Shown: positions 1 to 5,612, numbered from the stretch's first letter. The stretch is DNA of 5,747 bases from Puniceicoccales bacterium (GCA_031278595.1 JAITKE010000051.1:1-5747), one strand, 5' to 3'. Translations and numbers: made by a program. The notes: generated from the sequence alone by a model not told the origin.

Positions 1-1
1 A

Positions 2-364
2 TTGCCGACTTTGGACATTCGCCGAGAGGAGGTCGAATTGCGGGCATTGGGCCGACGCCTGTTTGGCGTCTGCGCTCTGACGCTGGGAATTTTAGGAGCG
101 CTCGGCTTTCTGGCCGTCCATACACGCTGGACTTTCGGGCCCTTTCCCAAGCCCGTTCCACCGGAGCCCTTCCTGACCCTTCTCCCTAAAAACGCCTACC
201 CCGATGACCGCATGGACCTGGAGGACACGGCGGCGCTCTACATCCAGACCCCCTGGAACCACGTTCCCGATTTTCCGGAATGCGCCTTACCGGAAGAGGC
301 GCTGCTGTCCTTCCCGCCCGATTTCGAATCGCAATCCATCCGCTACCTCAGCGACGAGCCGTGA
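2..364 (+). CDS. Small single-pass membrane protein, unknown function (5' end uncertain)
   Basis: I do not recognise this protein. The frame is open from the first bases of the window. A TTG at 2-4 would give 120 residues, but the true start may lie outside. Visible parts are a charged N-terminus rich in Arg and Glu (about residues 6-19), one hydrophobic segment at about 21-41 (FGVCALTLGILGALGFLAVH) that looks like a membrane anchor, then a proline-rich acidic tail with WTFGPFPKPVPPEPF near 43-57 and PPDF near 105. By charge, the Arg-rich N-terminus should stay in the cytoplasm and the tail should face the periplasm; that is inference. Its TGA stop at 362-364 overlaps the GTG start of tsaD (GTGA), so the two are probably translationally coupled. 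The frame is convincing because it ends exactly at that overlap and has a coherent membrane-protein layout. Confidence 0.6.
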   Translation: MPTLDIRREEVELRALGRRLFGVCALTLGILGALGFLAVHTRWTFGPFPKPVPPEPFLTLLPKNAYPDDRMDLEDTAALYIQTPWNHVPDFPECALPEEALLSFPPDFESQSIRYLSDEP

Positions 365-1407
365 GCTGCGTTCTCGCCATTGAGTCCTCCTGCGACGATG
401 CCGGCCTGGCCGTATTTTCATCCGAAGCGGGTATCCTCTACGAATCCACGCAGTCGCAGTTGAATCTCCATCGGCGCTACGGCGGGGTGGTGCCCGGTCT
501 GGCCGCGCGGGAGCACCTGCGCTCCATCCCCCTACTCCTGGAAGACCTGCGAGAAAGCAGGAATATGGTTTCGCAGGGAAGCAGGGATGTGGCCGAAATC
601 AACCGTCTGGCGGTCACCACGGGGCCCGGGCTCGCCGCTTCCCTCGCCATGGGCCTGCAGGCGGCCCAGGCGCTCGCCGCCGCTGGGCAAAAACCCCTCC
701 AGGGGGTTCACCACCTTCGGGGGCATCTTCTCTCCGCCTGGATTCCTCTCTTCGAGCGCGAACCGGCGAGCTTTCACTCCCGTTATTCGGACTTCCTTCC
801 CCAGCTCGCGCTCCTGGTTTCGGGTGGCCATACGCTGCTGCTGGAGCTGGAGGCCCACTGGGAACTGCGGGTGCTGGCGGCAACCGTCGACGATGCGGCC
901 GGCGAGGCCCTGGACAAGGGCGCCAAGCTCCTGGGTCTCCCCTACCCGGGCGGGCCGGAAATCGAACAAGAGGCCCTTGGGGGCAATCCCCATACCTACG
1001 ACTTTCCCAAAGCCTTCGTAAAAGCCGAGGACAGGAAATTCAGCTTTTCCGGACTGAAGACCAGTTTGCGCTATTTGCTGGAAAAGATTCCGAATGAAGC
1101 TTTTCCCTCCCAACGGGCCGACCTCTGCGCCAGCTATCAGAAAACGGTGGTCGATACCCTGTGCCTCAAGACCAGACAGATGCTTTTGGAGAAAAGATTT
1201 GCCAGCCTGGGCCTTTCCGGTGGTGTGGCCGCCAATGGTCTCCTGCGGGCCGAGCTGGAGGCATTGGCCCGAGAATTCTCGATCCCGCTGCTGCGGCCCC
1301 ATCCCCGCCATGCGGGCGACAACGCGGCCATGATCGCCTTCGCCGCCCTCATGGATCCCAAGCATACCCAGGCGAGCCCCGCGCTGGAGCCTTCCTGGAG
1401 ATTGTAG
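361..1407 (+). CDS. tsaD: tRNA N6-adenosine threonylcarbamoyltransferase TsaD (Gcp/Kae1 family)
   Basis: TsaD transfers the threonylcarbamoyl group from TC-AMP to A37 of ANN-decoding tRNAs in the cytoplasm, with TsaB and TsaE as usual partners (neither is in this window). The product is 348 residues, close to the usual 335-350. The ASKHA-fold motifs are in order: IESSCDD near residue 10, YGGVVPGLAAREH near 41-53, HHLRGH at 117-122, VSGGHT at 153-158, DDAAGEALDKGAKLLGL from 177, FSFSGLKT at 227-234, SGGVAAN at 286-292 and HAGDNAAM from 317. By family comparison H118, H122 and D320 are the metal ligands. I chose GTG at 361 because the family's N-terminal motif begins there and the codon overlaps the upstream stop. 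An ATG at 280 is in frame but would add 27 unrelated residues inside the upstream gene. One oddity is Arg at 120, where many homologues have Glu (HMEGH). Confidence 0.96.
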   Translation: MSCVLAIESSCDDAGLAVFSSEAGILYESTQSQLNLHRRYGGVVPGLAAREHLRSIPLLLEDLRESRNMVSQGSRDVAEINRLAVTTGPGLAASLAMGLQAAQALAAAGQKPLQGVHHLRGHLLSAWIPLFEREPASFHSRYSDFLPQLALLVSGGHTLLLELEAHWELRVLAATVDDAAGEALDKGAKLLGLPYPGGPEIEQEALGGNPHTYDFPKAFVKAEDRKFSFSGLKTSLRYLLEKIPNEAFPSQRADLCASYQKTVVDTLCLKTRQMLLEKRFASLGLSGGVAANGLLRAELEALAREFSIPLLRPHPRHAGDNAAMIAFAALMDPKHTQASPALEPSWRL

Positions 1408-1418
1408 GAGGGTGATTG

Positions 1419-1450
1419 AGCAGAATCAGCGAGGCCCGGCTTCGGTCGAC
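1419..1450. repeat. 32-base inverted match to an internal lpxD segment (arm 1)
   Basis: The reverse complement of these bases matches lpxD positions 1893-1924 at 29 of 32 positions, including 16 identical bases in a row (GCCGGGCCTCGCTGAT). Read on the minus strand in the corresponding frame it spells VDRSRASLILL, against VGRCRASLILL in LpxD. I see no extension of the match beyond these limits. A 16-base exact match within about 500 bases is not expected by chance. It lies just after the tsaD stop and could be a relic of an inverted partial duplication, or an RNA-pairing arm in the lpxD leader. Confidence 0.75.
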
Positions 1451-1460
1451 AGGAGGAGAG

Positions 1461-1532
1461 TTTTTCGGCAAATGAGCGTTTCTTGAAAAGCGCAAGTTTT
1501 CCGAAAAGCACGAGTCCCTCGGCAAGCTGAGG
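1461..1532. repeat. Degenerate 18-base tandem repeat, about four units
   Basis: Units at 1461-1478, 1479-1496, 1497-1514 and 1515-1532 share a pyrimidine-rich start (TTTTTC or similar), a central GAAAAGC or GGCAA, and an AG/GG end. Units two and three are the closest pair (TTGAAAAGCGCAAG and CCGAAAAGCACGAG). The fourth unit is weak and runs into the palindromic element that follows. No gene is evident here: in the lpxD frame there is a stop at 1473-1475. The function is unknown. Confidence 0.35.
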
Positions 1533-1634
1533 TGCACCGCCTTTGCGCCCGGGAAAGAAAAGAAACTTCTTTTCTTTCCCGGCCGCCGCCCGCGCAGCGG
1601 GCGAGAGCCCGGAGGGCTCCAAAGGCGGTGCACC
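1531..1634. repeat. 104-base nested palindromic element with 15-base terminal inverted repeats (MITE-like)
   Basis: The outer arms GGTGCACCGCCTTTG (1531-1545) and CAAAGGCGGTGCACC (1620-1634) are perfect reverse complements. Inside lie three further hairpins. The first has 16-base arms at 1549-1564 and 1567-1582 (A-rich GGGAAAGAAAAGAA against its T-rich complement, two-base loop). The second is CGCCCGC (1587-1593) with GCGGGCG (1597-1603). The third is GAGCCC (1605-1610) with GGGCTC (1614-1619). The whole would fold as a multi-branched cruciform or RNA. I see no clear target-site duplication and no transposase. It could be a non-autonomous miniature element, a REP/BIME-like dispersed repeat, or a transcription-ending structure after tsaD. 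Whether it is dispersed in the genome cannot be seen from one window. Confidence 0.8.
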
Positions 1635-1710
1635 CGCCGAAGGCCCGATACATTATGCGTTATGGGGATGGATCCAATCGCCAGAACGGCTTCTTCCGTT
1701 GACACCGGGG

Positions 1711-1724
1711 GGCAAAGCTTTGCC
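1711..1724. promoter_or_regulatory. Perfect 14-base palindrome abutting the likely lpxD start codon
   Basis: GGCAAAGCTTTGCC is its own reverse complement and ends one base before the ATG at 1725. It follows the G-run at 1707-1712 that would serve as a distant Shine-Dalgarno. It could be a repressor operator, or an RNA hairpin limiting ribosome access, but its closeness to the start is the only functional hint. If translation starts instead at 1662, these bases encode part of the N-terminus. Confidence 0.4.
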
Positions 1725-2843
1725 ATGGGAACCATGGGGGACTTTAGCTTTTCCATTCCGGAACTGGAGATTTTGCTCAAGCCCAGCCGCGTCGTCGGCC
1801 ACTCCCAATGCCGCATTTCCCGCATCGGCGACCTTGGCGAGGCCGAAGCCGGTCACCTGTCCTTCCTCTCCAATCCCAAATACCGCTCCGAAGTCGGCCG
1901 ATGCCGGGCCTCGCTGATCCTGCTGCCGGAGAACTACGCCGGCCAGCCAAAAGAGGACCAGGTCTTTTTCCACTGCCCCTCGCCATCCCGGAGTCTGGGA
2001 GTCCTCTGCCGCCACATCGAAGGAGCAAGGGCACAGCCGCCTATCCCGGGCATCCACCCGACGGCCATCCTCGAAGAGGGCGCGACGGTCGACCCCTCCG
2101 CCAGCATCGGCCCCTACGCCGTCATCGGAAAAAATTCCCTCATCGAGGCCAGGGTCGAAATCCAGTCGCATGTCGTCATCGGCCCCCACTGCCGGATCGG
2201 AGCCCGGAGCAAAATCTATCCCCACGTGAGCATTCTGGAGGGCTCACGGATCGGCCAGCGGGTCATCATCCACTCCGGAACGGTCATCGGATCGGAGGGC
2301 TTTGGCTACGAGACAAATACGGAAGGCGTGCATGAAAAGCTCTCCCACATCGGCCATGTGCTCATCGAAGACGATGTGGAGATCGGCGCCAACGCGGCCA
2401 TCGACCGCGCGCGTTTCGCGGCCACTGTCCTGGAGCACGGCAGCAAGATCGACAATCTCGTCCAAATCGGCCACAACGTCCGCATCGGCGCCCACTGTAT
2501 CCTCGTGGCCCAGGTGGGCATTGCCGGCAGCTCCCGCCTCGAGGAGCACGTCGTCCTCGGCGGGCAGGTGGGCATCGCCGGACACATCCGCATCGGCCAT
2601 CACAGCCAAATCGGCGCCCAGTCGGGTGTTGCCAAGAGCGTCCCTCCAAAATCCTTTCTCCGCGGCACACCGGCGATGGAGTACGCCCAGGCGAACCGCT
2701 TCTACGCCGTTCGGGAAAAGCTGCCGTCGCTGGTCAGGAGCCTCCGCCAACGGGAAGGAATAAAGCTTAAATCCGAGGGGACGAAGCCCAAACCCGATGA
2801 GATGAAACCCGAGGTGGACGGTTTTTTTTCCAATCCGGCATGA
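1725..2843 (+). CDS. lpxD: UDP-3-O-acylglucosamine N-acyltransferase LpxD
   Basis: LpxD adds the second, N-linked hydroxyacyl chain from acyl-ACP to UDP-3-O-acylglucosamine, the third step of lipid A synthesis, acting as a cytoplasmic trimer. From ATG 1725 the protein is 372 residues (E. coli, 341). The N-terminal uridine-binding domain shows FSFSIPELEILL, then GHLSFLSNPKYRSEV. The left-handed beta-helix of hexapeptide repeats begins near IHPTA (residue 110) and includes VIGSEGFGYE (about 188-196), IDRARFAATVLEHGSKIDNLVQIGHNV, and repeated IG-x4 units. H250 in QIGHN matches the catalytic His. ATG 1734 is nearly as good a start. ATG 1662 is in frame but lacks an obvious ribosome site and adds residues unlike the family. 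The last 30 or so residues, after VRSLRQREG, are a Lys/Pro/Glu heptapeptide repeat absent from ordinary LpxD. The stop overlaps the next ATG (ATGA). Confidence 0.95.
   Translation: MGTMGDFSFSIPELEILLKPSRVVGHSQCRISRIGDLGEAEAGHLSFLSNPKYRSEVGRCRASLILLPENYAGQPKEDQVFFHCPSPSRSLGVLCRHIEGARAQPPIPGIHPTAILEEGATVDPSASIGPYAVIGKNSLIEARVEIQSHVVIGPHCRIGARSKIYPHVSILEGSRIGQRVIIHSGTVIGSEGFGYETNTEGVHEKLSHIGHVLIEDDVEIGANAAIDRARFAATVLEHGSKIDNLVQIGHNVRIGAHCILVAQVGIAGSSRLEEHVVLGGQVGIAGHIRIGHHSQIGAQSGVAKSVPPKSFLRGTPAMEYAQANRFYAVREKLPSLVRSLRQREGIKLKSEGTKPKPDEMKPEVDGFFSNPA
1893..1924. repeat. 32-base inverted match to the tsaD-lpxD spacer (arm 2)
   Basis: This coding stretch of lpxD (VGRCRASLILL) is the partner of bases 1419-1450 in inverted orientation, 29 of 32 positions matching. 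The residues are typical of the LpxD N-terminal domain, so this is presumably the original and the spacer copy the derivative. Confidence 0.75.
2760..2822 (+). repeat. Three 21-base (seven-codon) repeats in the lpxD tail
   Basis: Units 2760-2780 (IKLKSEG), 2781-2801 (TKPKPDE) and 2802-2822 (MKPEVDG) encode a degenerate heptapeptide of the form (T/M/I)K(P/L)K(P/S)EG. The first two are clearly related and the third is eroded. They lie beyond the normal end of the LpxD fold, so they probably encode a flexible charged tail. Confidence 0.7.
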
Positions 2844-2983
2844 ACCTTTCTCCGTCAGAACTGCTCCTCTTCGTCAGAAGCCTCCGCCAACGGGAGGGGA
2901 CGAAGCCCAAACCCGAGGGGATGAAGCTTAAACCCGAGGGGACGAAGCCTCTGGCGGACGGCTCTTCCCAAAATCCGGCATGA
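2840..2983 (+). CDS. 47-residue chimeric small ORF between lpxD and rmuC
   Basis: The ATG at 2840-2842 overlaps the lpxD stop (ATGA), and the TGA at 2981-2983 overlaps the rmuC start (ATGA). The product starts MNLSPSELLLF, resembling the RmuC start MSSFLLELLLL, and continues VRSLRQREG with a Lys/Pro/Glu heptapeptide tail ending NPA, exactly as LpxD ends. It is therefore the by-product of the 140-base tandem duplication. I know of no family like it. There is no good Shine-Dalgarno, so translation would depend on ribosomes finishing lpxD. Within VRSLRQREG the differences from the lpxD copy (AGG/AGA, GAA/GAG, GGA/GGG) are all synonymous, which hints at coding constraint but is a very small sample. 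It may act only as a relay keeping rmuC coupled to lpxD. Real translation is plausible, a protein function unproven. Confidence 0.55.
   Translation: MNLSPSELLLFVRSLRQREGTKPKPEGMKLKPEGTKPLADGSSQNPA
2900..2962 (+). repeat. Three 21-base (seven-codon) repeats in the small ORF
   Basis: Units 2900-2920 (TKPKPEG), 2921-2941 (MKLKPEG) and 2942-2962 (TKPLADG) follow the same heptapeptide pattern as the lpxD tail. Units one and two here are nearly identical to each other (17 of 21 bases or better). The order of unit types differs from the lpxD copy, where the KLK unit comes first, so unit exchange or slippage has probably occurred since the large duplication. Confidence 0.75.
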
Positions 2984-4305
2984 GCTCCTTTCTGCTAGAA
3001 CTGCTCCTCCTCGCCTCCGGGCTCGCCCTGCTGGGGATGTTGTTCCATTTCCGACATTGGGAACAGGCCCGGCGGCGGGAGCGGGAGCAGCTGTTGGAAA
3101 ACTATTCCAGGGCCTCCGGGAAGATCGAGAACACCGAGCGGCAGCTGGAAGAGCAGCGGCAACGGGAGGAAGCCCTCCGGGCACAGCTGCGCGATTTGGC
3201 GGAGAAAAATGCCTCACTGGCCTACTACCGGCAGGAGGAGGAAAAGCGCCGCGAGGGCTTTAGGTTGGAAATGGCCCAGCTGGCCCAGGAGATATTGGAG
3301 GTCAAGAAGCAGAGCTTCTCCCAGGAAACCCAGAAGGAGGTCGGCGGCCTGGTCCGGCAGCTGAAGGAGGAGTTCGAGCATTTTCACAGAAGTATTTTCG
3401 AGCCGGAAAAGGAGTCGCGCCTCCGGCTTTCCGGTCATTTTGAGACCTTCATCCGGCAGGCGGAGCGCATGCAGAGCACGACGGAAAGCCTGACCCAGGC
3501 CCTGCGGGGGAACAGCAAGTTTCAAGGAAACTGGGGTGAGGCGCAGCTGGAAAGGCTGCTGGAAGAGGCAGGGCTGTCCGAGGAGAACGGGGATTTCATC
3601 CGCCAGGGCATCGGCCTACGGCTGCAGTTCGAGGATCAGCGCAGCGCGAAGCCGGACTTCCTCTTCCGGCTGCCCCGGAACCAGTGGGTGCTCATCGACG
3701 CCAAGGTCTCGCTCACGGACTACGAGCAGATGATTCGGGCCCAGCATGAGGGCGACGAGGAGGCCTACAGAACTTCCCTCGAGCAGCACCGGCTCTCCCT
3801 GCGTCGGCACATCGACGAAATCGCCAAATACCACGACCTGAAAACGGGGCTTTCGATCTGCCCCTTTCTTCTCATGTTCATCCCCGTGGAATCCGCCTAT
3901 ATCACGGCCATCAGTTCCCAGCAGCAGGGGGAGGGCAGGAGTTTGGCCCAATACGCCCGGGATCGGAATGTCATTCCGGTCTATCCGTCGACCCTATTCC
4001 TGAGCCTCAAGCTCATCCAGTTGCTCTGGCAAATTGAGCGGCAGAACAGAAATGCCCAGGAAATCGCCGAACGGGGTGGCTACCTACACCGAAAATTCGG
4101 GGAATTGCTCGAGTCGCTCCGGGAAGTGGGCAAGCTCTTCGGCAAGCTGCAGGCACAGTTCTCCTACGAGATGAGAAAAATCGAAGGGGACGGCGGCCTG
4201 CTGGTCGACTGCCGGAAGCTGGAAAAATTGGGCATAAAGTACCAGAAGCCCTTGCCAGAAGAACCCTCGCTGCTCCCGGAAGCAACGGAGAAAGAACCCG
4301 TATGA
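2980..4305 (+). CDS. rmuC: DNA recombination protein RmuC
   Basis: RmuC family proteins limit rearrangements at inverted or short repeats in E. coli. The biochemical activity is not settled, and the core is a predicted PD-(D/E)xK nuclease fold. The 441-residue product has the family layout: a hydrophobic N-terminal segment (about 4-22) that may anchor it in the membrane, a long Arg/Glu/Gln-rich coiled coil (about 25-130), then the RmuC domain. Visible motifs are GNSKFQGNWGEAQLERLLEEAGL (from 177), P225-D226 followed by IDAKVSL with D240 and K242 as the putative catalytic D-x-K, YPSTL near 335-339, LLWQIERQNRNAQEIAERGG (348-367), and a C-terminal LEKLGIKYQK. The ATG at 2980 overlaps the stop of the small ORF, and the stop overlaps the serS start. 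A weak or absent ribosome site suggests coupled translation. Confidence 0.94.
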   Translation: MSSFLLELLLLASGLALLGMLFHFRHWEQARRREREQLLENYSRASGKIENTERQLEEQRQREEALRAQLRDLAEKNASLAYYRQEEEKRREGFRLEMAQLAQEILEVKKQSFSQETQKEVGGLVRQLKEEFEHFHRSIFEPEKESRLRLSGHFETFIRQAERMQSTTESLTQALRGNSKFQGNWGEAQLERLLEEAGLSEENGDFIRQGIGLRLQFEDQRSAKPDFLFRLPRNQWVLIDAKVSLTDYEQMIRAQHEGDEEAYRTSLEQHRLSLRRHIDEIAKYHDLKTGLSICPFLLMFIPVESAYITAISSQQQGEGRSLAQYARDRNVIPVYPSTLFLSLKLIQLLWQIERQNRNAQEIAERGGYLHRKFGELLESLREVGKLFGKLQAQFSYEMRKIEGDGGLLVDCRKLEKLGIKYQKPLPEEPSLLPEATEKEPV

Positions 4306-5612
4306 CGCTGGATATTCAGTGGTGCCGAGCCCATCCGGATCAGCTGCGGGCGGGGGTCGCCCAGAAGAAATTCGACGGCGACATCGATGCCTTTCTCGCC
4401 CTCGACTTCGAGTGGCGCCAGCAGCTTTCCCAAGTGGAAGTCCTGCGGGCGGAACAGAATAAGGCCAGCGAAGCCCTGTCGCGCCTGGAGAAATCCTCCG
4501 AAAGCTTTTGCTCCGAGGTGGAGCGGCTGCGGGCGCTTTCCCGGCGGCTGAAGGCGCAGGAGGAGGCCCTGCATCAGCTGGAAGCGCGCTGGGAAGAGGC
4601 TTTTTTGGCCATTCCCAACCTCCCTCATCCCTCCGCACCGTCGGGGAAAATGGCCAGGGATAATCGGGAAATCCCCCAGCCCTATCGGGATCTGAGGAAA
4701 GCCGAAGGGGATGGGCCCTACAAGCCCCAAGCGGTCTCGCCCCAGGCCCTGCCCCATTACGAGATCCCTGGTTTTGGAAGGGCCATCGATTTCGCCCGGG
4801 GGGCCAAGGTGAGCGGAGCCGGCTTTCCCTTTTATGTCGGCGACATGGCCCGCCTCGTCCGGGCGCTCATCGCCTTCTTCCTGGAGGAGGCGAGAAGCAG
4901 GGGCTACATCGAACTCCTACCGCCCCTTTTTGTCAATGCTCCCAGCGCGAGGGCCACCGGGCAGCTGCCGGACAAGGAGGGCCAGATGTATCAGGCATCC
5001 GAGGACGGGCTCTACGCCGTACCGACGGCCGAAGTGCCGGTCACCAACTTTTTTCGGGATGAGGTCTTCGAGGCGAAGGAACTGCCGATTTACCGCTGTG
5101 CCTATACGCCCTGCTTTCGCCGCGAAGCCGGCAGTTGGGGAAAGGAGGTGCGGGGACTCAACCGCCTCCACCAGTTCGACAAGGTAGAATTGGTCAAGTG
5201 GGTGGAGCCCGAACGGGGCCTGGAGGAGCTCGAATCGCTCCGGGCCGATGCGGAGATGCTGCTGCAGAAGCTCGAACTGCCCTACCGCGTTCTGGAGATA
5301 TGCACCGGCGACATGGGCTTTCCGCACGCCAAGCAGTACGATCTGGAGGTCTGGGCCGGAGGGCAAAAGCGCTGGCTGGAGGTCTCCAGCTGCAGCTATT
5401 TCACCGATTTTCAGGCCCGTCGGGCCCGTATCCGCTTCCGCGATGGCAAAACGGGCCAGACCGCCTTTGTCCACACCCTCAACGGCTCCGGCCTCGCCGT
5501 TCCGCGTGTTTTGGCTGCCCTGCTCGAGAATTTTCTCCAGGAAGACCGGAAGAGCGTAGCCATTCCCCAAGTTCTCCGCCCCTGGTTTCCGGAGGAGTAC
5601 CTCCATTTCTGA
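4302..5612 (+). CDS. serS: Serine--tRNA ligase (SerRS, class II)
   Basis: SerRS activates serine with ATP and charges tRNA-Ser (and tRNA-Sec where present) in the cytoplasm, as a homodimer. The 436-residue product is of normal length. It starts MTLDIQWCRAHPDQLRAGV, then has the long antiparallel coiled-coil arm that grips the tRNA (about 30-105, including EVLRAEQNKASEAL). The catalytic domain follows: motif 1 around GDMARLVRALIAFF, the serine-binding TAEVP (T242-A243-E244), motif 2 FRREAGSWGKEVRGLNRLHQF from F272 with R273/E275, ICTGDMGFPHAKQYDLEVW, the serine-pocket region EVSSCSYFTDFQARR, and motif 3 NGSGLAVPR (394-402) with R402. ATG 4302 overlaps the rmuC stop (ATGA), with GGAG at 4287-4290 upstream. 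VPR replaces the VGR of proteobacterial enzymes, which I associate with PVC/FCB-type sequences. No key residue is missing. Confidence 0.97.
   Translation: MTLDIQWCRAHPDQLRAGVAQKKFDGDIDAFLALDFEWRQQLSQVEVLRAEQNKASEALSRLEKSSESFCSEVERLRALSRRLKAQEEALHQLEARWEEAFLAIPNLPHPSAPSGKMARDNREIPQPYRDLRKAEGDGPYKPQAVSPQALPHYEIPGFGRAIDFARGAKVSGAGFPFYVGDMARLVRALIAFFLEEARSRGYIELLPPLFVNAPSARATGQLPDKEGQMYQASEDGLYAVPTAEVPVTNFFRDEVFEAKELPIYRCAYTPCFRREAGSWGKEVRGLNRLHQFDKVELVKWVEPERGLEELESLRADAEMLLQKLELPYRVLEICTGDMGFPHAKQYDLEVWAGGQKRWLEVSSCSYFTDFQARRARIRFRDGKTGQTAFVHTLNGSGLAVPRVLAALLENFLQEDRKSVAIPQVLRPWFPEEYLHF

Larger units (their letters stand above)
2731..3010 (+). repeat. Tandem duplication of a 140-base lpxD/rmuC junction unit
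   Basis: Copy A (2731-2870) and copy B (2871-3010) align without gaps at an offset of exactly 140 bases, with about 104 of 140 positions identical by hand count. Each unit contains the lpxD-type tail starting GTCAGRAGCCTCCGCCAACG, the junction ATCCGGCATGA, and an rmuC-type head with GAACTGCTCCTC. The divergence, mostly transitions, shows the event is not recent. Because 140 is 3x46+2, each copy shifts the frame by -1, as the ATGA overlap requires, so both junctions stay functional. Confidence 0.92.

Noticed and set aside
280..360. N-terminal extension of TsaD from ATG 280
   Set aside because: It lies wholly inside the upstream gene and adds residues unlike the family; GTG 361 matches both the family start and the overlap pattern.
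532..1365. Long antisense open frame opposite tsaD
   Set aside because: Shadow of a GC-rich gene. It shows no recognisable domain or ribosome site, while tsaD on the + strand has every family motif.
1549..1582. Purine/pyrimidine hairpin as a classical terminator of tsaD
   Set aside because: The T-rich stretch is the 3' arm of the stem itself and is followed by GGCCG rather than a U-tract, so it does not fit an intrinsic terminator, though it could still impede transcription.
1408..1660. CRISPR array or tRNA gene in the spacer
   Set aside because: The 18-base units are contiguous and degenerate with no spacers, and the hairpins show no tRNA cloverleaf features such as GTTCRA.
1699..1704. Perfect TTGACA, possible -35 box for lpxD
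   Set aside because: At 16-18 bases of spacing the next hexamers (TGCCAT, GCCATG, CCATGG) do not resemble a -10 box, and the start codon would fall inside the promoter.
1543..1917. Plus-strand open frame starting in the palindromic element and overlapping lpxD
   Set aside because: It starts inside the repeat, overlaps lpxD in another frame and has low-complexity content; LpxD similarity fixes the real frame.
4138..4151. Shared TCGGCAAGCTG between rmuC and the spacer at about 1520
   Set aside because: An 11-base match is expected by chance in a window this size and does not extend.
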